From assembly GCF_003369915.1 (NCBI RefSeq), contig NC_046673.1:790001-854000 (forward strand): 64,000 bases of DNA, written 5' to 3'. A program made the position numbers and the translations under genes. The first letter of the stretch is position 1, and each line of letters begins with the position of its first letter. Positions 32,163 through 44,106 of the stretch are shown here, in pieces. Source of the DNA: Drosophila miranda (lineage: Eukaryota; Arthropoda; Insecta; Diptera; Drosophilidae). Under the pieces are notes generated by a model, which was not told where the DNA came from, made no database searches, and saw only the letters and a program-made list of their open reading frames with translations.

Positions 32163-35160
32163 TTTTGATGTGGCTCTGATTGTGGAGTATCGTTGATCTG
32201 CGCTTATTGTCTGCGGAACGTGAGAGAAAGTTGCGTACCTGAATTATTTTGCCATTATAAAATTCGACACGACACGTGTCTGTCGATCCAACCTAAATCG
32301 CATGCAGTCAAATTCCAATTAGAAAGGCAATCTTTTGTTAGTGACTGCCTTCATTCCCCATTCCTTTTCCCAATTCCCATTCACCCCCGAGGCGAAATGG
32401 AATGTAAATGGAAGTGTCTGACATAACTCCAAGTACCTCCCGACGGGAGATGCAGGGTGACCCAGCTTTTGGCCTCGAGTTTCTTAAACTTGCTCCGACC
32501 CGCCTACGAACGCATAGCGGAAGATGAAGAGAGACAGAGAATCCTATACCTGCTCACCGCTTGGAAGGCACTTCCAGTTCCAGCCGTTTCTTCAGTCCGC
32601 CCGAGCAACGAATCGAAGTGCTTATGCTCTTGTCTTGAAATGGCAGCACGGAACAGAAACAGACACAGAAGTTGAGACGAGTGATTCTCGACTCGGAACT
32701 CTTTTTATTTTACGAGTATTTTTCATTGCGGTTCACCAAATTATTTGGCTGTCTGTTTATCTGAGGCCTGCGGCTGTGGTGCCTCCATATCAGAGCAGCA
32801 GTAGAAGCAACGGCAGAAACTGTGATAAGGCTTGGCCCTGCCGCAATCAGTGGAAAATCAAAATTTCCGAGACCACCGCAGACACTGGAAGATATCTGAT
32901 TGGAATGATGACAGGGCCGGGAGTGTAAGTTTACCGCAAAGCTGGCTGATATCGCGCGTGCAGGAAGTGGCGGTTCCAATCAAGGCTCCATGCTAATAAT
33001 CTCGAAATGAGTAGAAGATCGTTAAAAGATCTAGATCCAGCATGCAACATACACGGAAAATTACGATTCCAGAGAAGTGACAGCCACGTACTTAGAAATC
33101 CCTCTCTCTCTTTCGCTCATACTTCTATAATTAGATTGTAGACGAGCGTAAGAAGAGATCAAATGGGGAAAACCCGTTTCAATCTCAGCTGAAATATAGA
33201 GATTCTTGCTGGTGAAATCTTAATGGAGCGCAATGGAACTGACAATTGCACTTTGGAGGCGGGCTTTGAAAGCGTTGATATTGCTTTGATTATTTGTATG
33301 TGATCTGTTGGGGAATGCTGTTGTCCGTTGACTGGCCGAACTGGTTGGATTGGATTGGATTGTGTCGTTTGGTTTGGTTTGCTTTCGATTTGGCCCAGAC
33401 AAAGACCGCAAAATTAAAGGGAAATTGACTGTCAGAGAAAGAAAGGGAGCTTTGACGGTATCCGGATTGGAAAATTCAGCGCACACCAAAAGAGAACAAG
33501 CATAATTGGCTACTTGAAATACATATATTCGTAGAGCTGCACTTTGTTGGGGTCCAGCTCCATAGATATTGCAATAAGTTTAACAAACGGAGATAGAGAC
33601 GGGCGAAACCGGTTGCTCATTCCCTCGCAGACTCTCGCTTTCATGTATCTGTACTACCAACTAGTTCCATCCCCTGGTACTATCAGCGTTGCGTCAGCTG
33701 CTGGCAGTGTAAATGAATGAATGCTGCAAGATTCAGACAATCTTACAATCGTACATATGTATGTATGTACATACAAATGAAGATATGTATAAAAACTTTA
33801 TTTCCATATCATAAAACCCTGCACAATACATACACATTTGATCTATTGTACCGTTGCAGTCGCTTTACAAAATGTCATGGAATCGAGCATAAAGATAAAA
33901 TGAGACAGAGACAAGGCAGAAGCAAAAGAGCAGAGACAGAGCAGCTGCAGCGATTATTTTCTGTCGATGCGTATGGAGCAGCAGGGAAAAGGGAAACGAG
34001 AAGGAGGGCGAGAATGTTATGTTACAGTGAGTTGCGATCAAAAATTGAAATCAATCAGAGGAAACGAAACCCTACACACAAGCGCACGCATGCGTGTGTA
34101 GTTGTACGCATAACGGTTCAATGGCGAATCACTGATAAAATGATCGTCAGAACTGATAGACGTAATCGGCATGCAAGCGTTCCGTTCGGTCTTTGATTAT
34201 CGATAAGAGTTTTGGTGTAATTGTAACTGTTGTTGTTGTTGCTATACTTACAGCAGCTGGTGTGAAATTCGGGATGTTGTTTTAATGCTGCGAATTCTGC
34301 GAGAAAGCCGGCATCAATGAATCGATTCAGCGGAATGTGTGGCTAAAACAATATCAACAATTAACAAAATCCACAAACTACGTCCGTCGTCAGCAATAAA
34401 ATGTGAGCAGAACAATGCCGCCTCGCAACGACCCGTGCGAGACTAGTGCAGCAGCGTTCCAGTATATTTCCAGCTCTATGCACATATCATTTCATCGTTT
34501 AACATAAATGTAAATATGTGTATGTATGGACACATACTAAGCTTTGGATTCCATTGGATGGAACACAGGCAATAGCAGCCATCACAGAAATTGGTTCGGC
34601 AGCATCGCGATTTCCACTAGATGACAACGCCCCCGTTAGCACCCTGCGACAACATCCATTTAGTTACGATAATTATTACAAAAACGCGAGCTATTTCCAC
34701 GAATACAGGCTCACATTTGTGTTATTTAATCACATAAATATTTGCGTGTAAGATACACTGCCTTTGTGTGCGTATCGATGGATCAAGAATTGCTTGCACA
34801 TAATCAAGCTGCTGCAATTGTCCAGCTCTTTTTTTTATCCTACTGTAATGGCTTACTTGTATTTGCCGTTTTGATAAAACAATCTGCGCACGACGTCCGC
34901 CCGCAGACAACTTGTTCGTACGATTGTTGATGAATAAATTGCGAACATGTGTTTTATTATTCAAAACCGCGATACTTACTGCACAAAGTGGCACTAAAAA
35001 ATGACACACAAAGATCTGCAATGGGATGATAAATGAATGCTGCAGCAAAACACAATTGAAAAGTAATTGCCAATTTTGTTTAGGTGCATCTTCAAAAAGA
35101 TTATTTTTTGGTGGTATAGTGAATTTAAAATAAATTAATATATAAAACAGCTGCAATCGC
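32163..35160. other. Spacer: Ctr1A upstream region
   Basis: About 3 kb without a convincing gene. It should contain the Ctr1A promoter and perhaps a non-coding first exon. There are several TATGTATGTACATA-type repeats near 33750-33775 and mixed-complexity DNA elsewhere. Frames of 100-160 codons on both strands have no domains and biased composition, and are not called. Confidence 0.45.
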
Positions 35161-35194
35161 AGTGTGACCAAACCGCTGCATCGATCTATCGATA
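35161..35194. promoter_or_regulatory. Housekeeping promoter elements (Motif 1 and DRE)
   Basis: AGTGTGACCA at 35161-35170 is the reverse complement of the Drosophila core-promoter Motif 1 (YGGTCACACTR), and TATCGATA lies at 35187-35194. The pair sits about 300 bp before the ZNF593-like ATG and probably marks its transcription start. Confidence 0.65.
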
Positions 35195-35487
35195 TACCAG
35201 CGTTATCGTGCTCCTTTCATCGCCAGCAAGTAGCGGTCGAATATTTTTGCGTAGTAATTTAGAGAAAACGTTTATTCGCCAGCAGGTGCGAATAACATAC
35301 ACATTAAGTCGTTATCTTATATCATAATTGTTCTAATACTTTTACGGGCCTTTCGCACTTTTTAGTTCACCCCTAGCATCTGTTATTGTTCATACGAGCA
35401 GGCAATAACAAAAACACGTGCAGTCCAGAACGAAGACAAAGCAAAGATCTGTTTCGCACTGCAAGAAGTGAATAAAAAAGCCTCATT

Positions 35488-35982
35488 ATGGGAATGGTAA
35501 CGAAGCGTAAGAAGATGCACTATGGTGATACGCACCTGCAGCGTCGCTGGCGCGTGCGAAACCGCCGTCGCGATCTGGACCAAATCGATGACGATCTTCG
35601 CACCCGCAGCGGCGAGCTAATCAATCAAAACGTTGACTTGGAGAAGCCAGGCTTTGCCCAGTTCTACTGTGTGCACTGCGCCAAGTACTTCATTGACGAC
35701 ACAGCCATGCAGGGACATTTTCGCACCAAAGTTCACAAGCGGCGCCTCAAGGCCCTTGAAATAGAACCGTATAGCATAGAGGAATCTGAGCGTGCCGCAG
35801 GTCGCGGCAGCTTTCAGAAGGCCAAGAAGCGGGGCATAGAAACACAGCCCACAAAGGAGGAAGTCATCGCCGGAAAACGCATCAAAGTTGAGGAGAAAGT
35901 GAAAACGACAGACACCGATTCGACACCAGCCACAAATCCGGCCAGGGCGACGCGCAGCAGACCCGAAAAGATGGAAACTTAG
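35488..35982 (+). CDS. ZNF593/Bud20-like C2H2 zinc-finger protein (CG3224 orthologue)
   Basis: A single-exon gene of 164 residues. A basic N-terminus (K-R-K-K-M-H-Y-G-D-T-H-L-Q-R-R-W-R-V-R) is followed near residues 60-85 by one finger Y-C-V-H-C-A-K-Y-F...H-F-R-T-K-V-H and the family signature K-R-R-L-K-A-L...P-Y. The C-terminal third is charged, low-complexity and probably disordered. The family (yeast Bud20, human ZNF593) shuttles with pre-60S ribosomal particles and helps their nuclear export; this role is inferred from homology. A promoter with Motif 1 and DRE lies 300 bp upstream and AATAAA follows the stop by about 25 bases. Confidence 0.92.
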   Translation: MGMVTKRKKMHYGDTHLQRRWRVRNRRRDLDQIDDDLRTRSGELINQNVDLEKPGFAQFYCVHCAKYFIDDTAMQGHFRTKVHKRRLKALEIEPYSIEESERAAGRGSFQKAKKRGIETQPTKEEVIAGKRIKVEEKVKTTDTDSTPATNPARATRSRPEKMET

Positions 35983-36007
35983 CAAACCTAAGCTATTGAT
36001 AAAATGT

Positions 36008-36013
36008 AATAAA
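36008..36013 (+). terminator. Polyadenylation signal of the ZNF593-like gene
   Basis: Canonical AATAAA 26 bases beyond the stop codon. Confidence 0.6.
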
Positions 36014-36741
36014 TATGAACCCGTTGAGACGAGATATTAAATACAACCCAACTGGGATTGGATTAAATTGTTGTTACATTTTGAGCGGTACAATCGCATC
36101 GTATAAATATATTCTCTTCTGCATATATGTATGCATGTAGCTCCGTTTATAAGTCGTTTCGATATACATATGTACATAGATGGGTAATTTATAACTATTC
36201 GAACTATGAACCAAATTTACATATACATATGTATGTACACGTAATAGAACAGAGTTCCATCCGAATGGTGAGTGCGTGAGCATCAAGAAGAGGAGATTGC
36301 AGACTATAGGTGATCACGGGTGATGCAAAGGTTCTGCTACTACATATACATATGTATAAAATAAACTTCATATTATATTTATTGTATTCCTTTACAGTAT
36401 TTTTCACTTTTCTCTCTTATCCTTTTCAATTTTTGGTATTTTTTTTCTCCTATTTTTCATGGTTAACACTGCTATAAATATACATGTATAGTATGCATAC
36501 TTTCTTTTTGGTTTCATTTTTTTGAGTATATGATGGACGATAAACTCATCAAATTTAAATGAGAAGCAAATTTGAGGTAAGTATATGTGGCCGGGGGCGG
36601 CGGATGTGGGGCTGAGGTGCTTGTTCTAGATGCGCGCCCTGGACAGCGAACAAGCTGAGATGGTTGGTGTATGTACAGATATTGTATGGTGATTTGAAAG
36701 AGATGTATAGTCTATATACAATGTGCAGGGAACGACTAGCT
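36014..36741. other. Convergent 3' spacer before Cdc7
   Basis: No gene. TTTATT at 36378-36383 is AATAAA on the minus strand and a likely Cdc7 polyadenylation signal, giving a 3' UTR of about 360 nt. Several CATATGTA-type palindromes lie between 36120 and 36350. Confidence 0.5.
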
Positions 36742-39700
36742 TTATAGCTTATTGAGCACCGTCTGGAGCTCCTCCAATTTGGCGGGATACAGCAGCTGCT
36801 GCTCTATCTCCAGCTGCTGCAGCGGCTGTATTCCCATTGAGACGGCTTTATTGGCAAAACGGCGACGCGTCATCTGCCTAGTGGAAGCGGTGCGGCCCTT
36901 GCGGGGCGTGTTGGCGACTTGCTCATCACCACCCGACTGTGTGCACTGGCTTTGGCCCAGACAGTTGAAGAAAGAATGCTGCAGGGCCTCGGCGGCGGTG
37001 ATGCGCTTGTGCGGATTGACCTCGAGAAGGCGCTCCAGCAGGTCGTAGGCGGAGGCGGGGAAGACCTCGTAAGGCTCCAGCGGTTCGGTCACATAATCAC
37101 TCTCCTCACACAGGCAGTTGAAAAAGTACTGGTCACAGTTCTTGCAGACCTCGCACTGACCGTCGGGTGCCTCGTACTTCTTCAGCATCTTTGCATCGCT
37201 GAAGATGGCTCGGTTGCGGAACCGCAGGCAGAGTTTGCGTAGGTTAAGCGGACGGGAACGCTGGCTGAGGGTGACCATGCGTTCCAGGGCCAAGGCCGTC
37301 TTGCGTATTTCCTGGTCTCCGAAGATGGTGACTATCTCAGCCAGGGCTATGTAGTCGTTGGGTGCCTTGAAAAACGGATAAACCGATGACATGAGCGAGA
37401 GAAAGATTACGCCGACGGACCACACATCCACGGCCGTGGTCTGGTCCGCATACTTGAGCAGCACCTCGGGTGGACGGTAGCCAGGAGTGCCAGCCCGCGA
37501 GGCGTGCACCTCCTTCTTCATAAGACAGTTGAGGCACACCGACGGGTTGGCGAAGCAGAAGCACTTGGCACTGTTTGTGGATCCAGTGGCGCTTCGGTTT
37601 GTGTTGTACTTGCTGCCTGTGCTTGCGGTGCCTGTGCCCGTACTTGTAGTCTGGTCCGGTTGCATGTGCTGTTGTTGCTGGTGGATGTTCTGAGTGGAAA
37701 GCTGTGTCTCTGATGCCTGAGGGACAACCTCTTTCGACTCATTCTGGGCATGGGCAATCTCGTTGACCGGCTTAAGCGGCATCTTGCTCCAGCCGCCCTC
37801 CTCGTTCAGCCGCATGCGCTTAACTGCTCCCCCCAGGCCGGCATCGGCTGCGGCCACCGCTATAGCAGCAGCAACTGTTGTCTGCAGTGCCTCCGTCTCC
37901 CTGTCTCTGAAGCGCTTGCTGTGCGGACCACCAGCCCCTCCAGTGTGGCGGCTGCGCTGCTCCTGCTGTCCTACGGCCGTGCCCGGGGCCGAGACCGGAG
38001 GATTGACATGTTGGGCCAGCCCAAAGTCCACTAGAAGAAACTCGCGGCGACGCCGGTTGTACAGGAAGTTGCTGGGCTTTACATCCCGGTGGATGACGTT
38101 GAATTTGTGGACGTGGCGCAGGGCCACCAGCAGGTTGCGCATGTACAGCCGAATCTCTGACACGTCCATTTTGGTGTAGAAGTCATGGAATCGGTCGTGC
38201 GGCATGTATGGCATCACGAAGGCGGCTGAGGCGTCACATCGCATGCAACAGTGGATTCCGACGACGTTGTCCATTCCGCTGTCAATGAAAAAGAGGGAGA
38301 TAACAGTAGATTAGGGGCTATCCAATCTATAGATCTAGCACCCTAGGACCCTTTGATCTGGATCTGTTTGCATGCACATAACAAAAAAAAACCGCCCACA
38401 CACAACCAAACAAACACTCTCCCCGACTCCTCTCAGCGTGCCAGTCTGTGATAGCGTGTCGACGTCACACAGCGATGAGCGATGAGAATACGCGAGCAAT
38501 CGGCATGACTGGTCATAATTATCGTCGATGTGACGCAATTGGGCTACGGAACTTGCGCAAATTGCTTGAATAGACAAAAATCGCCGAGGGTCGTCTGCTT
38601 CGAGAGGAAAATGAGGAGGCAGCCGGCTAATGTCATGCAAGTATGTACAAGTATATGTATGCGGCCGGACTGCGGTTGGAGTCATCTCAACGTCATCTCT
38701 GCTGTTCACCCACGCGACCACTCTCTCTCTTGTCCACACTCTCAACTAGTGCGCTCTCAATGAGCGGTATTGGTATATTGGGTCAGCTTACCCGACCAGC
38801 CGTTAGCGAGATACTCTTGCGCCAGGCGGTTTAAAGTGGTATGGAACGGATTGGGTATGTGTCGGCTAACAGCCATCGAAACGTTGTGTCTAATCTAATC
38901 TCAAAGCAACTGCTGCTGCTGCTCGCAGTTATTGAATCGATAAGCGGCTGTTTAAAGCCGAGGATATGCAAATGTGTCCATCAATTTATTTGATTCATAA
39001 TTTTTTGACACTAGCACGACCCAATCGTCATTAGAGCGAGAGAAACCGCTGAGGCGAGGGCGGATAGACAGACAGACACAGAGTGACAGCACTTAAACTG
39101 TAAATGAGCACGTGAATGGTGTGTGCAAGTGCAAGTGCAATAAACGTTCTTTCGTTTCATCGCTGGCTCGTTCGTGCGTTTGTTCGTCTGTTCGTTCGTA
39201 GATAGCGAAGCGGCGGCTGCCGGTTACCGGCTGACGTCAGATACGTTAGCGACTTCTGACGCAAACGAGGACGAAAACGAACACAAACCCACCACACCAC
39301 TGTGTGGCAGAGCCACGCTACGGGTATACATATATCTCTACGTATGTGGATACTACGTCGGTGTTGGGTGTTTGTGGCGGGGTGGCGACTCTGTTGGAAC
39401 CTACCCCATTTTGGTCATGCACTGGAGCTCCTTCATAATCCGGTCGGGATGGCTGGTGGGTATGTGGTGCTTGATGGCGAACTTGCGCCGCATGCTCTCC
39501 GGAAGATTCGCCTCTCGCTTGAGCGTGGCCAGCAGTACGGTGCTAAAGGTGCCGTTGCCTATCCGGCTCTGTACGTCAAACAGATGGCCCACGTCCGGGA
39601 TGCGCGTTAGCAAGTCAGTGATGGCATCTGTGGGGGAGGGAGAAATAAGAGTAGGGGTTTTTAATCAAGAGCTACACACATTCTACAGGTGCTACCCATT

Positions 39701-40261
39701 CGCACGTTGAAAACGCACCGCACGCAATAGATTCGGAAATGCGCACTAAACTCTTCCTTCGCAATCCCACAAAAATGCTGGCAAAGAGGTAGCTTCGTCG
39801 TACATACCTTCGCTTTTGTTACGCAGCTTCATCAATCTGGCTCCTGTGGCTATATCGAGTTCCGTTCCTGATGGTGGTGCGGCTTCTGCGGCATCTACGG
39901 CTCCCACTACTGCTCCTGCTGCCTCTGCAGACGGCAACTGCTGCTCCACAATGGGCGCTCCGTTTTGCTCCACAGTGGGTTTTACAAGGGGCTGGCTATG
40001 GACAGAACCCACGGCTAGCCCGCTATCATTACCGTTGGTGCTGTGGCTGAGCTGCTTCTGCAGCTTTGTCACTGGGTTTCTGACTCTGGCCGGCGTGTCC
40101 AGGCGAGTCGCTTGCCTGGCGTGAATACCAACGCCACCGCTAACGAGGAGAAGGGGACTGTTACCAGTATAAAACTGGATTGTGTTATGCTTTGATTTGC
40201 GGTTGTGCTGGGCATGCTGCTGGTGCACAGCCATCGGCTCGTTGATGAAGCGCTCCGCCAT
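36742..40261 (-). CDS. Cdc7: Cdc7 (Dbf4-dependent) protein kinase
   Basis: Three exons on the minus strand, 39808..40261, 39405..39627 and 36742..38278, in frame, about 737 residues. The start at 40261 is the first ATG (M-A-E-R-F). An Asn/Gln/Ala-rich N-terminal extension of about 150 residues precedes the kinase domain. The glycine loop is I-G-N-G-T-F-S-T-V; A-I-K-H-H-I-P-T-S-H-P matches human CDC7; the catalytic loop is H-R-D-V-K-P-S-N-F-L-Y-N; D-F-G-L-A-Q follows. A long low-complexity kinase insert of about 180 residues separates this from A-G-T-P-G-Y-R-P-P-E-V-L, and a second insert with a C-x-x-C...C-x-C cluster comes before the C-lobe ends. Cdc7 with Dbf4/Chiffon phosphorylates MCM subunits to fire replication origins in the nucleus. 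All catalytic residues are present. Intron 2 is 1.1 kb. Confidence 0.95.
38279..39404 (-). other. Cdc7 intron 2
   Basis: Donor GGG|GTAGGT at 39404 and acceptor TTGACAG just above 38278. It carries a perfect TGACGTCA (CRE-type palindrome) at about 39231-39238 and TTGTTCG-type short repeats near 39170-39200. No coding sequence is recognised inside. Confidence 0.6.
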
Positions 40262-41214
40262 TGCAGGGTTCAACTGATAGGTCTGGAGCTGGGCTGGGAG
40301 TATTTTATTGTGGCAATAGTGGACTGTTGCTGTTTCTGTTCATCGGCTTGGTCCATGGGGCGAAATGAGACGAGCTTTTTCAGAACGACTCCCTGCGAGC
40401 GTGAGCGTTTGTTTGACGCGTGTGTGTGCGTTCGTGATTGCGACGTCCAGAGCTACCGTTTTCCCAAGAATTGTCGAGAGAACGATCTCTGTTGTGCTCT
40501 AGATATTTATATACTGAAAATTTTTGTTGTCGAGAATTGTCGAGTGCTTCAACTGCAACTGACGTACCTCGGGCTGCCTGCCGTGCGGTAAAATTTTCCA
40601 ACGCCTACTTACTTGTCTAGTCTCGGGATTTGGTTCTGTTTCAACTTCCTATTGTTGTCGCCGCCGTCCCCAGCTTGGGCTGCCGCCTGGGCCGCCCTTC
40701 ACTGCTCAGTCTTCTTCAGCGGTGGCGCCTCGCCCGCGACTTGGTAGCGTTTGGTTTTGGCCGATTTTCTGCGATTGAAAGACTGAAAACATCTACCACA
40801 CTTTGCGTATTATCTAATTAATTTGCGCAGCGTAGGAGGCTCGTCTGACTTTCGTTTTTACGTATTTTCTACGACGACCCCGAGCAGAATTCGCTTGCCT
40901 TTGCATTTCGCACTTATCGGTTATCGATAAATGCCAGGCGCGCCAGCTGATGATGTTATCGATTATTCTGGACTACCAACTCGTAGTAAATATCTTTAAA
41001 AATATTCAAAAATACACATATATTTAGCCTGGGGTTTTAACTTGGATTACATACATACACACACATATTATAGATGACAGGAGACTCTCGAGGGGTACAT
41101 TAAGGATACCATACTTAACGCAAAATAAAATAATAAATTTTGATACAATAATTAAAACGAAAGCCAGACAAATTTTTAGTGATCGACACATAATTTAGTA
41201 TATATGTATATAGA
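40262..41214. promoter_or_regulatory. Cdc7 promoter region and 3' end of the coiled-coil gene
   Basis: TATCGATA at 40922-40929, about 660 bp before the Cdc7 start codon, suggests a 5' UTR or first non-coding exon of some hundreds of bases. A second ATCGAT lies near 40960. From about 41000 on the DNA is AT-rich and probably belongs to the 3' UTR of the minus-strand coiled-coil gene. No further gene is seen. Confidence 0.5.
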
Positions 41215-42946
41215 TCAGCGGTCGGTGTGTCGACCGCTGTATTCCTCGCGTAGCAATGGCATGCCAATGGTGTAGGTGGCACTGCTGGCGTTGACCGATT
41301 GGTTCGTGTCTGTGCAGCGGACACAAGGCCCAAGAAGGCGTAGCATGCGAGTGCCCATCGAAGTTCTCTTGTGCCTGAACTGCACGTGGGACTGGTTCAA
41401 AAGGTTGGTCTCACTTGTTCCGGAATTTTGCTCTGGATTGGAACTTTGACTTACATTAATAGACCTCACTTCGATGACGCGGCTGTTGCGCTTGTCGAAA
41501 AAATAGATGCCGTCACTGTGACCCCAATCTTGCATCGGCGGGTAGATGCTGCCTTGGGGCTGGCGATGGTACGGTGAGCGCAAATCGAGGGCTTCAACCT
41601 CGATGGCAGAGTCGTTGCTGCTTGGGTGACTGCTCTCAGAGTTGTTGGGGGCCGCGCCCCGTCTGGAGGTGATGGCTCGGGAGGATGAAAGGCCAGTGGA
41701 GGCGGTGCCTGGCAGGAAGAGTTAAGAGACAAAATAGAAAGGTTGGAATGCATTTCGAGAGTACGCACCATTTCCATTAGGCTCTGCTTGGGTGCTGTCG
41801 TTGCTGAAGTCCAGCGAGAGCGGCTGGATGTTTTTCTTCGGTTTTCCGGCATTGGGCTGGCGGGCGGCGGGTGCCACGCTCAGCAGGGCCACCTCAATGG
41901 AACCGGCACTGCTATCGTAGGTGAGATTGTTCGTATTGGAGCCGGGAAGCGGCGTTCCGCTATCTGCAATGGCGACCATGTTCGATAGTCGAGATATGTT
42001 CGGGGCATGGGAGAGTAATTCGTGGCCGGTTTGTGTGGCCTTAGGGACGCTCGCGGGCGGACAGAAGTTGAGGGAACGAAGCGAGTAACTTTGATTGCGT
42101 TTCAACTTCTCTTTGCAGTCGGTCAGATCGGTGCGCAAGACGTCAAAGTTTCGCCGCAGCTGCATGTTCTCCATTGCCTTCTCGTCCAGCTTGGTCTGCA
42201 GATAGTCGCTGTAGGACTTCAGGTCCTCTTTGTCATTCTGCAGGCGCTCATTCTCGCTGAGCAGGCGCTCGTAGCTGCCGTTGGGGGTTTTGGCATCAGT
42301 TATGTTTCCCGCAGTGCTGTTATCCAGAGACTCGTCCAGATTGTGCAGCTCGTCTACACTGAAGTGGGCTCCGCGCTCTCTGGCTGTGGGCGTCAAATAC
42401 TCCGGCATGGAGCTGTGGCGCTGGAACTTCTTGGTCGCATTGCGACGCTGTTGGTCCTGGGCATGGATATCCGCTATGTACTTTGCCACTTTGCTAGTCA
42501 CGTGTTTGTAGCGCCGTTTTGTGTGCGCCGAGTGAATGTCCTGGTAGGAGACAGACTTGCTGCTCCGGGCGCTTTTTATCTGAAGTTCGGAATTACCGTT
42601 CGCTAGGGCAGAATCCTCAAAATCTGCATTAACCTCAACGATAAGTGGGAACGCTAGGTGATTAGGAATGTGATTGCTTACCTTTTTCTACCTCTTCCTC
42701 TTCTTCACACTGGTCAAGGCCCACCGGGTCACTGACACAGGTCTTGGCGCTCTTGTTGGCGGCATCGATGAACGAACTCTCATCAGAGCAATCGCTGGTT
42801 AAAAATGGCGCGGGATTGCGCTCAAATGCCTCTGGCTGATCGTGTTCGCCAAATTGGCTCTTGAACTGGCGTGAAGCACCTATGCTCGCACTGTTAAGCT
42901 GTTCGAACAGCTCGTCGGCGGGAAAGCTCTCGTCTTCCAGGCTCAT
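41215..42946 (-). CDS. Unrecognised coiled-coil protein, three exons
   Basis: Exons on the minus strand: 42682..42946, 41769..42623 and 41215..41708, in frame, 537 residues. I do not recognise the family. Residues 1-90 are acidic. Near residues 105-150 there is a basic stretch with H-V-T-S-K-V-A-K-Y-I-A-D-I-H-A-Q-D and S-S-M-P-E-Y-L. Residues about 190-255 form a clear coiled coil (L-L-S-E-N-E-R-L-Q-N-D-K-E-D-L..., K-L-D-E-K-A-M-E-N-M-Q-L). The C-terminal half is Ser/Asn-rich and ends with a cysteine pair (G-P-C-V-R-C-T). There is no signal peptide or membrane segment. The layout resembles centrosome or cytoskeleton adaptor proteins, but that is only an impression. It shares a 334-bp divergent promoter region with CacyBP. 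Confidence 0.85.
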
Positions 42947-43280
42947 ATTTTACAAAAACCACAATGTGAACACAATTTAACCTTTTTATTAACGCGACAT
43001 ACACTTAGTATTGGCACAACTGGAAGAGTGCCGTTACTTTAGTATAAGACGGAGAGCTGCCAACTTTTCTAAAACTGAATATACTAAAAATATCTCTGCC
43101 TCAATCGATATAAACGAATACAAACGATATTAATCGATGAGAGCCAATGTGCTTTATGAGGCTTTTGTCATTTTATAGTACATTCTAAACAAGACGGCGC
43201 CGGCGTCAGTAAATTTACTCGAAATTTCCGAAAAAATTTAAAATTATTCTTAAGTAAAGCAATATCAAAAAAATTGTGCG
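42947..43280. promoter_or_regulatory. Bidirectional promoter region
   Basis: A 334-bp spacer between two divergent genes. It contains ATCGATAT near 43104 and ATTAATCGATGAG near 43130 (DRE-like half sites) and AATATACTAAAAAT near 43078, similar to the reverse of the GTATATTT core-promoter motif. Both genes must start transcription within it. Confidence 0.6.
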
Positions 43281-44106
43281 ATGTCGATGGAACAGGTAAA
43301 TAAATCTTTAGTCATCATCTGTTTTCCGAGTAAAATTATCTCTCATTCGGTTTTACCCGTAAAAATAGCTTAAGTCCGATGTAGCCGAATTTGCTGCTTT
43401 GCTGGAACAGACGAAAAGCGCCCGCATCAAAGGTGTTCTCACTACAGGAAAGGCAGAGGCGGAGCGCGAGATTGTCAACCTGGAGATGAAGGCACGCCTC
43501 GCCGCAGAGCGCCAGTCGTCTAGTTCAAGCGATGCTAAAAGGTAGGACTCAATTTGAGACAAGCTATTTCTACTGCTGATTTCTCTCCTCCCCCAAAGAT
43601 ATCTGCATGAGCTCACTGACTACGGGTGGGACCAGAGTGCCAAATTTGTCAAACTCTTCATCACACTGAATGGCGTACAGGGCTGCACCGAAGAGTCCGT
43701 CACTGTCAACTACACCGAGACCTCGCTGCAGCTCCATGTGTGCGACCTTAGCGGTAAAGACTTTGGTCTGTCCGTGAACAATCTGCTGCACGCGATAGAT
43801 GTAGATAAGAGCTATCGCAAGATCAAGACCGACATGGTAGCCATCTATCTGAAGAAAGCCGAGGAGGGCGTAAACTGGGATGTGCTCACCTCTATTCAGA
43901 AGCGCCTTAAGCAGAAGCAAGATACTGAAATGAGCAAGGACACCGAGAATCCGGAGTCAGCGTTGGTCAACATCATGAAAAAAATGTATAACGACGGTGA
44001 CTCCAAGACCAAGCAGATGATTGCCAAGGCCTGGACCGAGAGTCAGGAAAAGTCGCGCATGGGCAAGGAGATTGGCGGAGGCCTCGACGCATTCGGCGAC
44101 CTTTAA
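43281..44106 (+). CDS. CacyBP: Calcyclin-binding protein / Siah-interacting protein homologue (CG3226)
   Basis: Exons 43281..43295, 43369..43541 and 43599..44106 encode 231 residues (human CACYBP has 228). Exon 1 gives only M-S-M-E-Q. The N-terminal helical part (about 5-60) corresponds to the Siah-interacting and dimerising region. A CS/p23-like beta domain follows (about 65-160), opening Y-G-W-D-Q-S-x-K-F-V-K-L-F-I-T-L and containing S-V-x-V-N-Y-T-E-T-S-L-Q-L-H-V. The SGS domain closes with the family tail S-R-M-G-K-E-I...G-G-G-L-D-A-F-G-D-L. The protein links Siah ubiquitin ligases, Skp1 and S100-type proteins in turnover of targets such as beta-catenin; that role is from the human family. 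AATAAA near 44313 is the likely polyadenylation site. Confidence 0.94.

Noticed and set aside
33717-34196. 159-codon frame upstream of Ctr1A
   Set aside because: Biased composition (K/R/Q), no domain, spans a microsatellite-like start; no supporting signals.
34722-35171. 149-codon minus-strand frame
   Set aside because: Hydrophobic AT-driven composition with no family pattern; it runs into the Motif 1 promoter element of the ZNF593-like gene.
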